Shown here: positions 55,265 to 64,000 of the stretch, piece by piece
Layout of the letters: each line of letters opens with the position of its first letter
How positions within the stretch are numbered: position 1 is the first letter of the stretch
Assembly: GCA_016271365.2 (NCBI GenBank)
Contig: CM057456.1
Span: 1,401,107,001-1,401,171,000 of the forward strand
Length of the DNA: 64,000 bases
Direction of reading: 5' to 3'
Origin: Neoceratodus forsteri
Lineage: Eukaryota; Chordata; Ceratodontiformes; Ceratodontidae
Position numbers and translations under genes: made by a program
The notes under the pieces: generated by a model
The model's database searches: none
Told to the model about the DNA's origin: nothing
The model's input: only the letters and a program-made list of their open reading frames with translations

Positions 55265-56627
55265 AAAGCAGCAGTACTAGTTAACAAGCATTTGTCAATG
55301 CCGAATGTTTGCTTGTTCGAATTGGCACTGGTAGTGTAGGAGTCAGAGAGATGCACAATAGGAATAGCAGTGAAGTATTGAACTGAAGCCAACCCCACCA
55401 CCACTCTGCAGAGACTGACAGGCACTGGGGTGTGCCTTTGGGTCATCAGGCATAATGGCCACGCCATTTCACCACACCCTACCCTGCAGACACCGACAAG
55501 TGTCACAGTGTGCCTTGGAATCTTTGGGTTTTATGCTCACCCCATTCCATGAGAAATACGGTGAGATGGGTGCAGTATAGGAGAATGGGGTGAACTTTGG
55601 GGCCAAATAGTCCAAGGCACACCTCGATGCCTGACACTGGCTGCAGGATGTGGGTGGGGGTGGAATGACAAGAGTATTACAGGCAACAATCCCAAGTCCC
55701 ACCCCTCATGCCTGTCAGTCTTTACAGGGTGGGGCGTTATGGTCGGAAACCCTAACGTCCCAGGCGTTGGTTGGTATTTTCACTCCAAATTTTAAACATG
55801 TTTTTTTTGTGGCCCCCACCTCATGAACAGTGGCAATATCAGTTTGTTAGCGGAAAGGTGATTTTGCACAGCGACTACGCCATTTGGCACCACTGGTGCA
55901 AAAACACATTTCAAACAGGATATGAAAAATTACAGCTGTACTGTTCATGGGGAGCTGTAAAACATGGCAATGTTGAAAATCTGGATTGAAAATATACAAA
56001 AACTGGTAAAGTCACGAGCGTGTGTAGAAACTGCGCAATGCACAGCTGTAATGTAATTAGTTTGGGCATTTTTTACAGCAGATTGTCAACATAGGCATTT
56101 GGGGACCTCCGCTCATGAACAATGTCACTGTGATTTTCTTAATCTGTCCTGAATACTGATTTCCCACAGCGACCATGCATTTCTGTGCCGGAAGTGTGAA
56201 AACACATTTCAGCCAGGGTGTGAAAAATGACAGCTGTACTGTTCATAAGGAGTTGTTGAAAAAAATGCCAGTGTTGACAATCTGGACTGAAAATATTACA
56301 AATTCGTGAACTTACAAGGGTGCGTGGAAACTGCGCAATGCACGCTTGTTACACAATCATTTTATGGACTTTTGTCACCAAATTTTCAACATAGCCATTT
56401 TAAGACCTCTGCTCATGAACAGTGTCTCTGTGATTTTCTTAATCTGTCCCGAACATTGATTTTGCACACCGACTGCACCATTGTGCGCTACATGTGCGGA
56501 AACACATTTTGGGCGAGATGTGAAAAATGACAGCTATACTGCTCATAAGGAGGTGTGGTAAAATGGCAATGTTGAAAATCTAGAGTGAAAATATTAAAAA
56601 TTCGCAAACTTACGAGCATGCGTAGGA

Positions 56628-58080
56628 ACTAACATACTAACATATTAAAAAGCCAGCGGAATAGGCCAAATAGTCTGTCATGTCTGCTCGAAAGCCAGCA
56701 ACCTAATGGCTACCCACCTGACCAACCCCCCCCCCCACCAAGACCCCAAGAGTGTCTTCTCTAGATTCAGTTTCCCCTTATACATGTCTCACCCCTTCTT
56801 GAAGCCCTCCACTGTGCCCTCCTCCACCAGCCTCCCGGGAAGTGCATTCCACAGCTCTACCACCCTCTCAGTGAAAAAAATGCTTCTTACGTTCCCCCCA
56901 GTAGTTTCTCCCTTCCAACTTCCACTCATGGCCCCTGGTCACTCCCCCCTTCTTCAGCCTAAACAACTCCCAGGTTCCACTCCTAATTATTCCCTTTACA
57001 TACTTGAAAACCTCTATCATATCTCCCCTATCCCTCCTCTCCTCCAGTGAGTAAAGCCCAAGCTCTTCCAGTCTCTCCTCATAAGGCCTCCCCTCCATGC
57101 CCTGAATCATCCTGGTCGCTCTCCTCCAGACCCTTTCCAACAGCACTATGTCCTTCTTCAGGTGAGGTTTCCAGAACTGCACACAGTACTCAAGCTGCGG
57201 CCTGATCAAGGCATTATATAGAGAGAGGATCACCTCCCTGCTTCTGGACGTAATTCCCCAGGCTATGCAACCCAATATCCTGTTTGCCTTGGCTGTAATT
57301 CTTCTATAATTTTCAGAGTTATTCATTCTGACATCTACCACCACCCCTAAATCCCTTTCTCCCAATGTGGCATGCAGTGTGACACTCCCGGTATATAAAT
57401 GGCCGGGTTTCTGACCCCAAGTGAAGTACCCACATTTCTAGCATTAAATTTCAGTCCCACTCCTTGACTACACCCTCCAGGGTATCCAGATCCCTGACTG
57501 TCTCCCTTGCTTCCTCACTATCCACCAGTGCTCCCAATTTTGAATCATCTGCAAAGAGACTCAACCTATTCCTAACCCCCCTCCCTATATCCGAGACGTA
57601 GGCACTGAACAAGAGTGGCCCCAATACTAAACCTTGAGGGACTCCACTGATTACCTTCCTAGGAGAGGATATTATCCTACCCACCATTACCCTCAGTAAA
57701 TGCCCCGAAAGCCAATTTTCAACCCAATTTAGCTCCTGTCCTCCCACCCCCATCTCCTCCATTTTTGCCATCAGTCCACTATGAGGCACTGAATCAAATG
57801 CCTTGCTGAAATCTAGGTACAGGACATCCACCAGCCTATGTCTATCCAAGGCCTCGTCACCCAATCGTAAAACTTTACAAGGTTGGTCTGACACGATCTC
57901 CCTGGGACAAAGCCATACTGTTTATTATCCTGGTGTCCTAACCTTTCCAACTGCCTCCCAAGCCTCTCCTTGATAAAGCCCTCCATTACTTTGTCCACTA
58001 CAGACGTCAGACTGACCAGCCTATAATTCCCCATCTCCTCCCTATAATTCATCATCCTCCTCCCTGCGCAACACACGCTC
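56628..58080 (-). mobile_element. CR1-C LINE inserted in R copy 2
   Basis: 5'-truncated minus-strand CR1. The 3' tail at 56628-56650 has ATGTTAGT-type short repeats. R sequence on both sides (GCATGCGTAGGAAC and GCGCAACACACGCTCG) is contiguous in copy 1 without the LINE, so the insertion site is confirmed. It is a third CR1 family, judged by protein sequence (FWKPHLKKDIVLLERV). Confidence 0.85.
56868..58076 (-). pseudogene. CR1-C reverse transcriptase and C-terminal domain
   Basis: From 58040: EEMGNYRLVSLTSVVDKVMEGFIKERLGRQLE and YGFVPGRSCQTNLVKFYDWVT. A shift near 57850, then VLYLDFSKAFDSVPHSGLMAKM, SGVPQGLVLGPLLF (Ser to Leu in PQGS) and the catalytic LFADDSKLGALVD (near 57555). A gap at 57450-57370, then ILGCIAWGITSRSREVIL, LEYCVQFWKPHLKKDIVLLERVWRRATRMIQG and the closing segment to 56868. 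Fewer breaks than CR1-B; inactive through truncation and two to three shifts. Confidence 0.85.
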
Positions 58081-58962
58081 GTAAAACAATCATTTTTGGT
58101 AATTATTTCACCAAATTTTCAACATAGGGTTTCTGGGGGCCTACCTCATGAACTGTGACACTGTCATTTCGTAAATCGGTCCTGAAAGGTGGTTCCGGCG
58201 CCGTGACGCGAGATCACCTTGCAGGACCGAATAACAAATAACGGTGCAAAGCCATGGTGGGTCCAAACCCCATGTTGAAAATTTGGTGAAAAAATTCCCA
58301 AAAAAATGCCTGAGATATGCATCAAAGTTGAAAAAACCCTATTTATTCCATTATACAGCTTACTGGCATTTCCTCAGTTCGCGGTCGGCTTTGAAGAGTG
58401 CAGATGTGTTTCCGGTCCACCGAAGATCGTCACGCCAGACTCTGGAGGTAAGCATGGGGTGAGGTGGGGTTGTGGGGAGGCAGGGTGCGCACAGGGTGGG
58501 CGGAGGATGGGCAAGACAATCAACGAGGGACCGTTTTTTGTTTTTGTGGGTTTTTTTCTTTTAGGAAGACGACGCAGGACTTTTTCCACGCTGGGGTGGG
58601 CTCCCAGTGAGGCAGCTGGAACTTTTATTCTTGGGGGGGCAATGGAGCCAACAGGACATTGAGCACCCCCGGCCATGCAGAGGTTTGCCATGCTGGAGTG
58701 GGCTCCTAGCGTGGCACCTGGAAGTGTGTTTGGGGGGGGCAGCAGATGGATGTTTGCCACGCTGGGGTGGGCTCCCAGCATGGCACCTGGAAGTGTGCTG
58801 GGGGGGCACTGAGCAGAGAGTGGGTCTGGCATCCTCGTCAGCCATACGCTGTACAGGGGCGTGCATGAGCACGTTGGGGTGGGCTCCCAGCGTGCACCTA
58901 TGTGTTCATGGGTGGGGGAACTGTCTATGACAGACAGTTCAGATGCAGTGCCGATGCAGTCG

Positions 58963-58993
58963 ATTTGCATACTGCTGACGACAGTATGCAAAT
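58963..58993. repeat. Perfect 12-bp hairpin with octamer motifs
   Basis: ATTTGCATACTG (58963-58974) and CAGTATGCAAAT (58982-58993) with a 7-nt loop. Each arm contains ATTTGCAT, the POU/Oct octamer. It lies within a larger imperfect palindrome (58920-59050) in the head of R copy 2 that is not kept in copy 1. Confidence 0.85.
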
Positions 58994-59215
58994 TGTCTGC
59001 CAATGTTTCCTTTCAACTGTCGCCACTGCATCTGAGCGGCTGTCAAAGAACAGACTTCGGACATTCACTGGCAGTGCAGCGCGGCACAGCAAAGGGAGCA
59101 GGACATAGGAAATGAGAGAGGCAAACCTACAAATTCTCGTATGGTGGCACTATGTTTCTTGCACATGCATGCAAGCAAACATAAAAAAGTAAATCATCCT
59201 TTTGTTGGCAGTTAG

Positions 59216-60133
59216 GACAAACCAAAACATCAATATATCTGATTTTCATTATTTCATTCTTGAGGCAAGATTGAGGACTTTGAAGTTCTTAAAAGTTCCT
59301 GGTGCTCTGCCAGATTCACTATCCTGTATGTAAGCAGATCACGGTGGTGCCGCGCTGCTGCCCATCAGAAACATGTGCTGGCAACACCTTGACATATCTG
59401 CGCCATGAATTACAGTGGGTGCAGTTAAAGTATGACCTCTGGGGTGGAGATTTTAAAAAGTTGCTGGGGGCTGCCATCTTTACTGTAGATCCACACAAAT
59501 TACAAAAGTTGTAATTAAACACTATCTTAAAAATAGCTGACTGAATTTTTTGCAATACCCTTGTGAATAAACTAAAATAATTCGGAATACATTATTGCCA
59601 AAAAAAAGGAAAATTAATATTTTTTGTCGACTAATTAGTACTGCTGCTTTCATAACACTAATCCCACCTGCTCTGTCTTGGAAGGTGGAACCAAACAGCT
59701 CCACATCTGCTCTGGCAACCTTCAGCAGCTTTACAGTTGCTCCATTAGCTTTATTATGCTCCTTCACTCAACTGCACTAGGCACCAGCTATGTATGCTCT
59801 TTTGGAACCTGACAGCATCGACCACATAGCCCCCAAGGAGCTGTCTGTAATCCCCTGCGTGCTCCTTCACAACCTTGCTTGGCCATCCAGAAGGTCCCAA
59901 TGGAGACCAATACTTTCCAAAAAGGTCAAGGCCTTCGGCCATATCAGCTTCAGGGGTGGGGGTGGGAATGCAGCGACAGCTTCCACCAGAATAGCTTCCA
60001 ATATAAATCCACCTACTAAAAGCAAAGAACTACTTTTATAAAATGTATCCATATGCCTTTAATATCACTATAAAAAGTACTTAAAAGTTTCTATTTTTAA
60101 TTTTCTCACACACAAAAAAAAAAGATCTACTAC
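59216..60133. other. Unassigned stretch
   Basis: No gene or known repeat seen. Confidence 0.4.
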
Positions 60134-60281
60134 ATAATAGCATACTCCAGGATGTGGGATATTATGGGGGATACCTTTATTTGACAGGTGCATGTGGCAC
60201 TCGCCTCATGACTCACAATGCCCGAGGCAAGAGAATTTTCCATGATACACCACACCATGTTGTGTATTATTGCTCAAGTAT
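60134..60281. repeat. Palindromic MITE-like unit P6
   Basis: Weaker arms (ATAATAGCATACTCCAGGATG against TGTTGTGTATTATTGCTC) around a centre with GGCACTCGCCTCATGACTCACAATGCCCGAGGC (60196-60228), the most diverged version of the shared core. Confidence 0.5.
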
Positions 60282-60394
60282 GGAATCAGATGTTAGGCCC
60301 AGCAGTGACGTGGAAGGCTGAAACACTGAATGTCTCACCTCCTGCCATTACAGTGACCCCTGTATGGAAATGAGTAAAGGTTGCTAGAAGTCAG

Positions 60395-60514
60395 CCTGGT
60401 GGTACAGCATAGAGCGTCGGACAGACAGCTCTCCTCTCTTGGGGTGGCAGGGCATGTTGGCACCACCACAAGACTGCCACCAAGTGGAGGCTGGGTGGCT
60501 GTGCAAGTCCGGAC
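60395..60514 (+). other. Possible SINE head, interrupted by the hAT element
   Basis: GTCAGCCTGGTGGTACAGC (60394-60412) looks like an A-box region. The sequence continues after the hAT at 63007. Membership of SINE-S is uncertain. Confidence 0.3.
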
Positions 60515-60753
60515 CAGGGCTGGATTAACACATTGTGGTGCCCTGGGCAATTTAGAATTGTGGGGCCCCCTGTGATTTAACCAATAGGCCAGGGGCTGCC
60601 TGGGTCCCCGAAAGCTGAATGATTTTTGGTGCTTTAAAATTAATTTGGAGGGGTTTCTAGCTACTCTGAATGCCATTATTGGGCAGGAAGGTGACTCCCA
60701 CATGATCACATAGCAGCCCCTTGCAATATGGTTTTTACTACTACTTCTCCTTC

Positions 60754-60930
60754 ATGTGATAGGCTCCACGGTCAGAGTCAGACACACTGTTAAGGCTGTA
60801 GTCTCACCCTCAAAAAAGTATTGATTTCTCTTCTTTAGTAAAGAAGGGAAATATATAATTTTAGAGGGTGAGACTATAGCCTTAACAGTGTGTCTGACCA
60901 TGGAGCCAGCCAGGCAGTAGCCTATCACAT
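60754..60930. repeat. Palindromic element inside the hAT
   Basis: Arms 60754-60811 and 60864-60930. ATGTGATAGGCT is exactly inverted at the outer ends, and ACACACTGTTAAGGCT and GTCTCACCCTC pair further in (about 85% over the left arm, with a 9-nt extra piece in the right). A 52-nt AT-rich loop. A MITE or foldback insertion. Confidence 0.8.
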
Positions 60931-61283
60931 ATTTAGAATTAATTTGTTCCAACTCTGTAGGACTGCATTTGAAACCATCTCAGTCTGCTGCAGTGCAGCC
61001 TGCTACAATCTCTAAACAGCATATAACTTAGGTGAATGAGAACAAGAATAAGGCACTAATGGATCTTATTCAGCTTGCATGGACTCTCCTTCCATCTTTC
61101 CAAGTAAAGTAGTTGCTTGCTACCAATGTATGGCTGATTCAGCTCCAAACCATTTTATCTGACTACCTCCTACCCAGGACACCAGTTTGATGCTCCAATA
61201 CATCTGATTCATTTTCCACCAGCTTTTCACTACTCCTTTCTGTCTACCAAGGGCTGCAGTTTGATGTTGAAAATGTTGCTGAA

Positions 61284-61631
61284 TAGGGTTGCCACCTTTT
61301 AAGAAGCCCAAAGTGGGACATTTCTTACTGAAACAGGATTTTTCGCAGGACAATATGTCATCTCGACCAATGCAATAGTCATGTTTTCTCTAAATAATTA
61401 GAATTAAGACTAAGTGTTGTAGTTTTTTTAGTTGTTTTTTGTGTTTTTTTTTTATAATTTTAAGGTGCTTTTGTTAAGGTATTATAGTTTTTTTGCAACA
61501 TTTAGAGGAAAATCAGAAAATATTTGTTCTACCATAATGTCAGGACATTTAGTATTTTTCATGTTTTTCTGCAGGACACAGCTGCCCAAATCAGGGCAGT
61601 CCTGCGAAAATAGGGACAGGTGGTAATCATA
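61284..61631. mobile_element. Small TIR element nested in the hAT
   Basis: TAGGGTTGCCACCT (61284-61297) and AGGTGGTAATCATA (61618-61631) are inverted at 11 of 14 positions. GCTGAA is present on both sides (61278-61283, 61632-61637), with a partial extension that would fit a decayed 8-bp duplication. 348 bp, AT-rich interior, no ORF. Probably a hAT-type MITE. Confidence 0.7.
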
Positions 61632-62471
61632 GCTGAACAAGCCCCTACTGCTCTCCCTCTTGTCCACCCTGGACAGCCTGCCATTTAAATGTGTTAGCCA
61701 TCCTTAGATCAGTGGGCTGGTCTACCTGGTGTTGTGTTGGACAGCAGGTAGTGGTGGGTGCTGCTGTGAGGGACAAGGAAGGTAGCGCAGATACAAATCT
61801 GCTGCAGCTACTTTGAATGTTTGCCGGGGTCACAGTACTGACCATAGTCAGTAAGAGATCTGAGTAACTGTGGATGCCTTACAAAACTTCACTGACTGGT
61901 GGCATGATGAGAAACAAAGCACTGGGGGAAGAAGTGAGAGAAGCTGGCTGGTGCAATGAGGCCAAATTTCTCTGACTCCCTTTTCCTATAGTATAATCCT
62001 CTTCCCACATCATTTTATTTAGAATTTTTTAAAATAACAAACAAGCATAGAAACATTCAGTTGCAGTTGTTCATCAGATACACTGTTAATTATTTTTTAC
62101 CTGATAAAGTCAAGAAGAAGGTAAATAGGGCAGGCACTGGTGGTGGTCTGAGCAGGTTGGATTTGATGTGTGGGTCCGCTCTGCTGACTGATCGCGCTCA
62201 TCACCGGTGGCCCCTACTACTCGATGATCTCTCTGTCTTGCTGACACGAGGCAGCAGCAGGTGTGTTCTGCACTGCCTTGGTTGATAATTCAGTTTCTGC
62301 TGGCAGTGGCACTGCTGCTGACTGTTTGTGTTTATCTTTTTTTTGTTTAAACTAAAGATTTTCTGAACCACAAGACCCAACTAGACTGAGTCAACGGCCA
62401 GGCCAAACAGTGGGCCTAGTGACTGGCCGCAGGTGCCAAGGCACAAGTGATACGGAGTGTGGACGGTCGGG

Positions 62472-62495
62472 CTCTCTCTCTCTCTCTCTCTCTCT
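62472..62495. repeat. (CT)n microsatellite
   Basis: About 12 CT units inside the hAT. Confidence 0.95.
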
Positions 62496-63006
62496 GATGA
62501 CGACAGGAGGCTTTCTGAGAGGAAGTTAGTTTGGCTGTGCATGGCGCCATTTCCTATCATCTGGGCGGGACTTACTTCATGTGAGCATGACGGAACCACC
62601 ATGCACGGTGCGTGACACACGGATCTGAGGGCTGAAGGGACAGAAAAGTTATGGCCTGGGATGGTGGGTGGGGGGGCAGATAATCAACGGACCACATTGG
62701 AACTACTGCACTGGCTAGCATATTGTGCTTCACCTGCAGAGAGAATGTCAGTGGGGAAACAAAAATGCTACAAACGTCGAGCTGTTTGGACAGTTGAGGC
62801 AGCAGGGCAAATGGTCGTCGGCAGCCACAGATGATCGACCCCTCCCCAGGTTTAGTCACTCAGTGGAAAAGTACAGGGGGCAGGAAAGAAAAAGAAGAAA
62901 CCAAAAAGAAAAAAGAAAAAAGAAAAAGCAGTAGTGGCCTCTCAAACTGTGAGGCCCAGGGCAATGGCCCCTTCTGCCCTATGGTTAATCCAGCCCTGGT
63001 CCGGAC

Positions 63007-63499
63007 TAACACATGAGGGAAGGGAGCTGCGGGACTCTGCGACATGTATGCACTTCCATACACACTCAGCGGTACCCCAGCTGTGGGGAACAGGGAGAAA
63101 AAACTGAAGGAAAATGGACAGCTGGGCAGGTGTATACAACACCCTGCACACTTCACCCCACCACCAGGACCCCTGTTGGTTATCTGGATGTATCTTTCCC
63201 CGGGGGGGGGGGGAGAATGGCCATGTGGGGGCAATCTGTGGTGGAACGTAGCCAATAGGTACATTCTGGGGAGGTGGGCTCCAGTGGGGACACAATCAAA
63301 CAGAGCTGGGCCTGCCCTGGCTGGGGAGGATAAACTGTAAATGGAAAAAAAATCCAATTTTAGGGGGGCATGTGATAAGCCCCTGCACCCGTGGATACAC
63401 ATATGGGTCTTTGGGGATATCTAGATTTGTTATGTACATTTTTTGGTTTGTTTGTTTTGTTCCAGAATACATAATGAGTTGAGATTGGATAACATATAT
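63007..63499. other. Continuation of the pre-hAT sequence
   Basis: Right flank of the hAT. G-rich run at 63202-63212. No gene recognised; possibly the body of the SINE-like unit begun at 60395. Confidence 0.35.
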
Positions 63500-63990
63500 C
63501 CTTGTTTTTGTTTTTTTCCCCTCTCCAATCCTTTGTTTCTTTCCTTGCCTCCGTCGATCTGCCCCCATCTGAACTGGTCCCACGAGTCCCATCACCCGGC
63601 ATCCTGGGTCTTACCTCTGCTTGGCTGTCATTGCCACAGGAGGTGCCCAGTGGCCACTGCAGGGCCTGCAGAAGACTAGTCCATCGTCCAGTCGCAGATG
63701 GAAGTGCATGCATGCTGTGAAGGGATGTGCATGCTCAGCATTCACTGAGACCCCTCACCCCCCCAGCATTTAGGTGTGGGATACTCCCATGCAGTTCCAC
63801 TACACTGCCACCCAGATTCTTCCAGGTGTCAGCCAACCACCAGAGTGCAGGTATCTCTGCGAGGAAAGCAAGCTGTCAAAGGTATTCTCAACCCTCCCTC
63901 CCCGGCCAGCCGCTGAGTGACCAGAGACCGTTCCTGAACCCGGGTTGCCAACAGATGAGGTGTAGCTCTAATGCCATGCTACCGGGCCAG
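63500..63990 (-). mobile_element. SINE-S copy S4
   Basis: On the minus strand from 63990: CTGGCCCGGTAGCATGGC (A-box region), GGCAACCCGGGTTCAGGAACGG (B-box region, 63925-63946), the short GGGTTGAGAATACC segment, and an A-rich end on the minus strand at about 63500-63525. The flanks TATGTATT (beyond the head) and TATGTTAT (beyond the tail) may be a decayed target duplication. Confidence 0.6.
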
Positions 63991-64000
63991 CGAATACATA

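Larger units (their letters stand above)
55265..59215 (-). repeat. Composite repeat R, copy 2
   Basis: Inverted relative to copy 1. From 59215 (TTATGTTTGCTTGCATG) through the CpG-rich head with GCCACGCTGGGGTGGGCTCC repeats (58575-58900), the block AGTGCAGATGTGTTTCCGG (58397-58415), body units at 58100-58300 and 55780-56630, and the tail array (55380-55760), to CATTTGTCAATGCCGAATGT (55289-55308). It is longer than copy 1 because CR1-C (56628-58080) interrupts the body. Divergence between copies is substantial (by eye 15-25%), so the inverted pair is not a recent duplication. Confidence 0.8.
60515..62998. mobile_element. hAT DNA transposon with 8-bp target duplication
   Basis: CAGGGCTGGATTAAC (60515-60529) and GTTAATCCAGCCCTG (62984-62998) are perfect 15-bp TIRs. 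Both termini then continue with GCCCTGGGCAAT-like subterminal sequence (60542-60553; inverted at 62953-62965). GTCCGGAC flanks both sides (60507-60514, 62999-63006). CAG-type ends and an 8-bp duplication are the hAT hallmarks. The 2,484-bp interior has no recognisable transposase and holds younger insertions, so it is probably non-autonomous or decayed. Confidence 0.9.

Noticed and set aside
35905..59215. The whole 36-59 kb interval as one large inverted duplication
   Set aside because: Only the R copies are mirrored; sequences just inside and outside them are unrelated.
1..64000. CRISPR arrays, operons, prophage or bacterial features
   Set aside because: Sequence is vertebrate-like repeat DNA; the tandem units here are minisatellites or transposon parts, not spacer arrays.

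Overview
The window looks like intergenic (or deep intronic) DNA from a vertebrate with a large, transposon-saturated genome. I found no host protein-coding gene, tRNA, rRNA, CRISPR array or operon-like structure. Nearly every supportable open reading frame belongs to a decayed mobile element. The mix is at least four DIRS-like tyrosine-recombinase retroelements, four CR1-like LINE groups, L2/Jockey-like LINEs, an L1/Tx1-type ORF1, tRNA-derived SINEs, hAT and TIR transposons, and many palindromic MITE-like units. That mix fits an amphibian (salamander or caecilian), lungfish or coelacanth-like genome. The species cannot be fixed from the sequence alone.

Layout. 1-1160 holds the 5' part of a CR1-A LINE (minus). 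2201-6416 is DIRS copy D1 (minus). 6424-7930 is an L2-like LINE (minus). 8247-8690 is a CR1-B 3' fragment and 9297-9897 is SINE-S copy S1. 9972-18480 is DIRS copy D2 (minus), opened by five later insertions: a TIR transposon (10426-12173), an L2-like 3' fragment (about 12190-12692), an L1/Tx1-type ORF1-only element (13004-15320), a second LINE (15650-17300) and SINE-S copy S2 (17396-17935). 18990-20480 is a degenerate CR1-D. 22979-23518 resembles a solo LTR, and 23618-24062 is a tRNA-derived SINE. 24255-27190 is the best CR1-A copy. 29322-33565 is DIRS copy D3, with tyrosine-recombinase motifs still readable, and 33570-34640 is a D4 gag fragment.

35905-39062 and 55265-59215 are two inverted copies of a non-coding composite repeat, here called R. 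R is built from nested tandem and palindromic units. Copy 1 carries a palindromic insertion that copy 2 lacks, and copy 2 carries a CR1-C LINE that copy 1 lacks. Between them, a CR1-A LINE (43871-45004 plus 48166-51430) is split by a CR1-B LINE (45051-48165), with a 46-nt inverted filler at the junction. 39636-40442 is a CORE-type SINE interrupted by SINE-S copy S3, which has a perfect 18-bp target-site duplication. 60515-62998 is a hAT transposon with perfect 15-bp TIRs and an 8-bp target duplication. It contains a second TIR element and a palindrome. SINE-S copy S4 ends the window.

How the parts relate. LINEs supply the copying machinery. One L2-like LINE, a second LINE 3' end and two different SINEs share a similar 3' tail, which suggests that one LINE enzyme mobilised the SINEs. 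The most unusual candidates are repeat R, a set of six hairpin elements sharing a central motif, and a pair of hairpin elements carrying RFX X-box-like sites. All coordinates and homologies were read by eye; none was checked by alignment software or database search.
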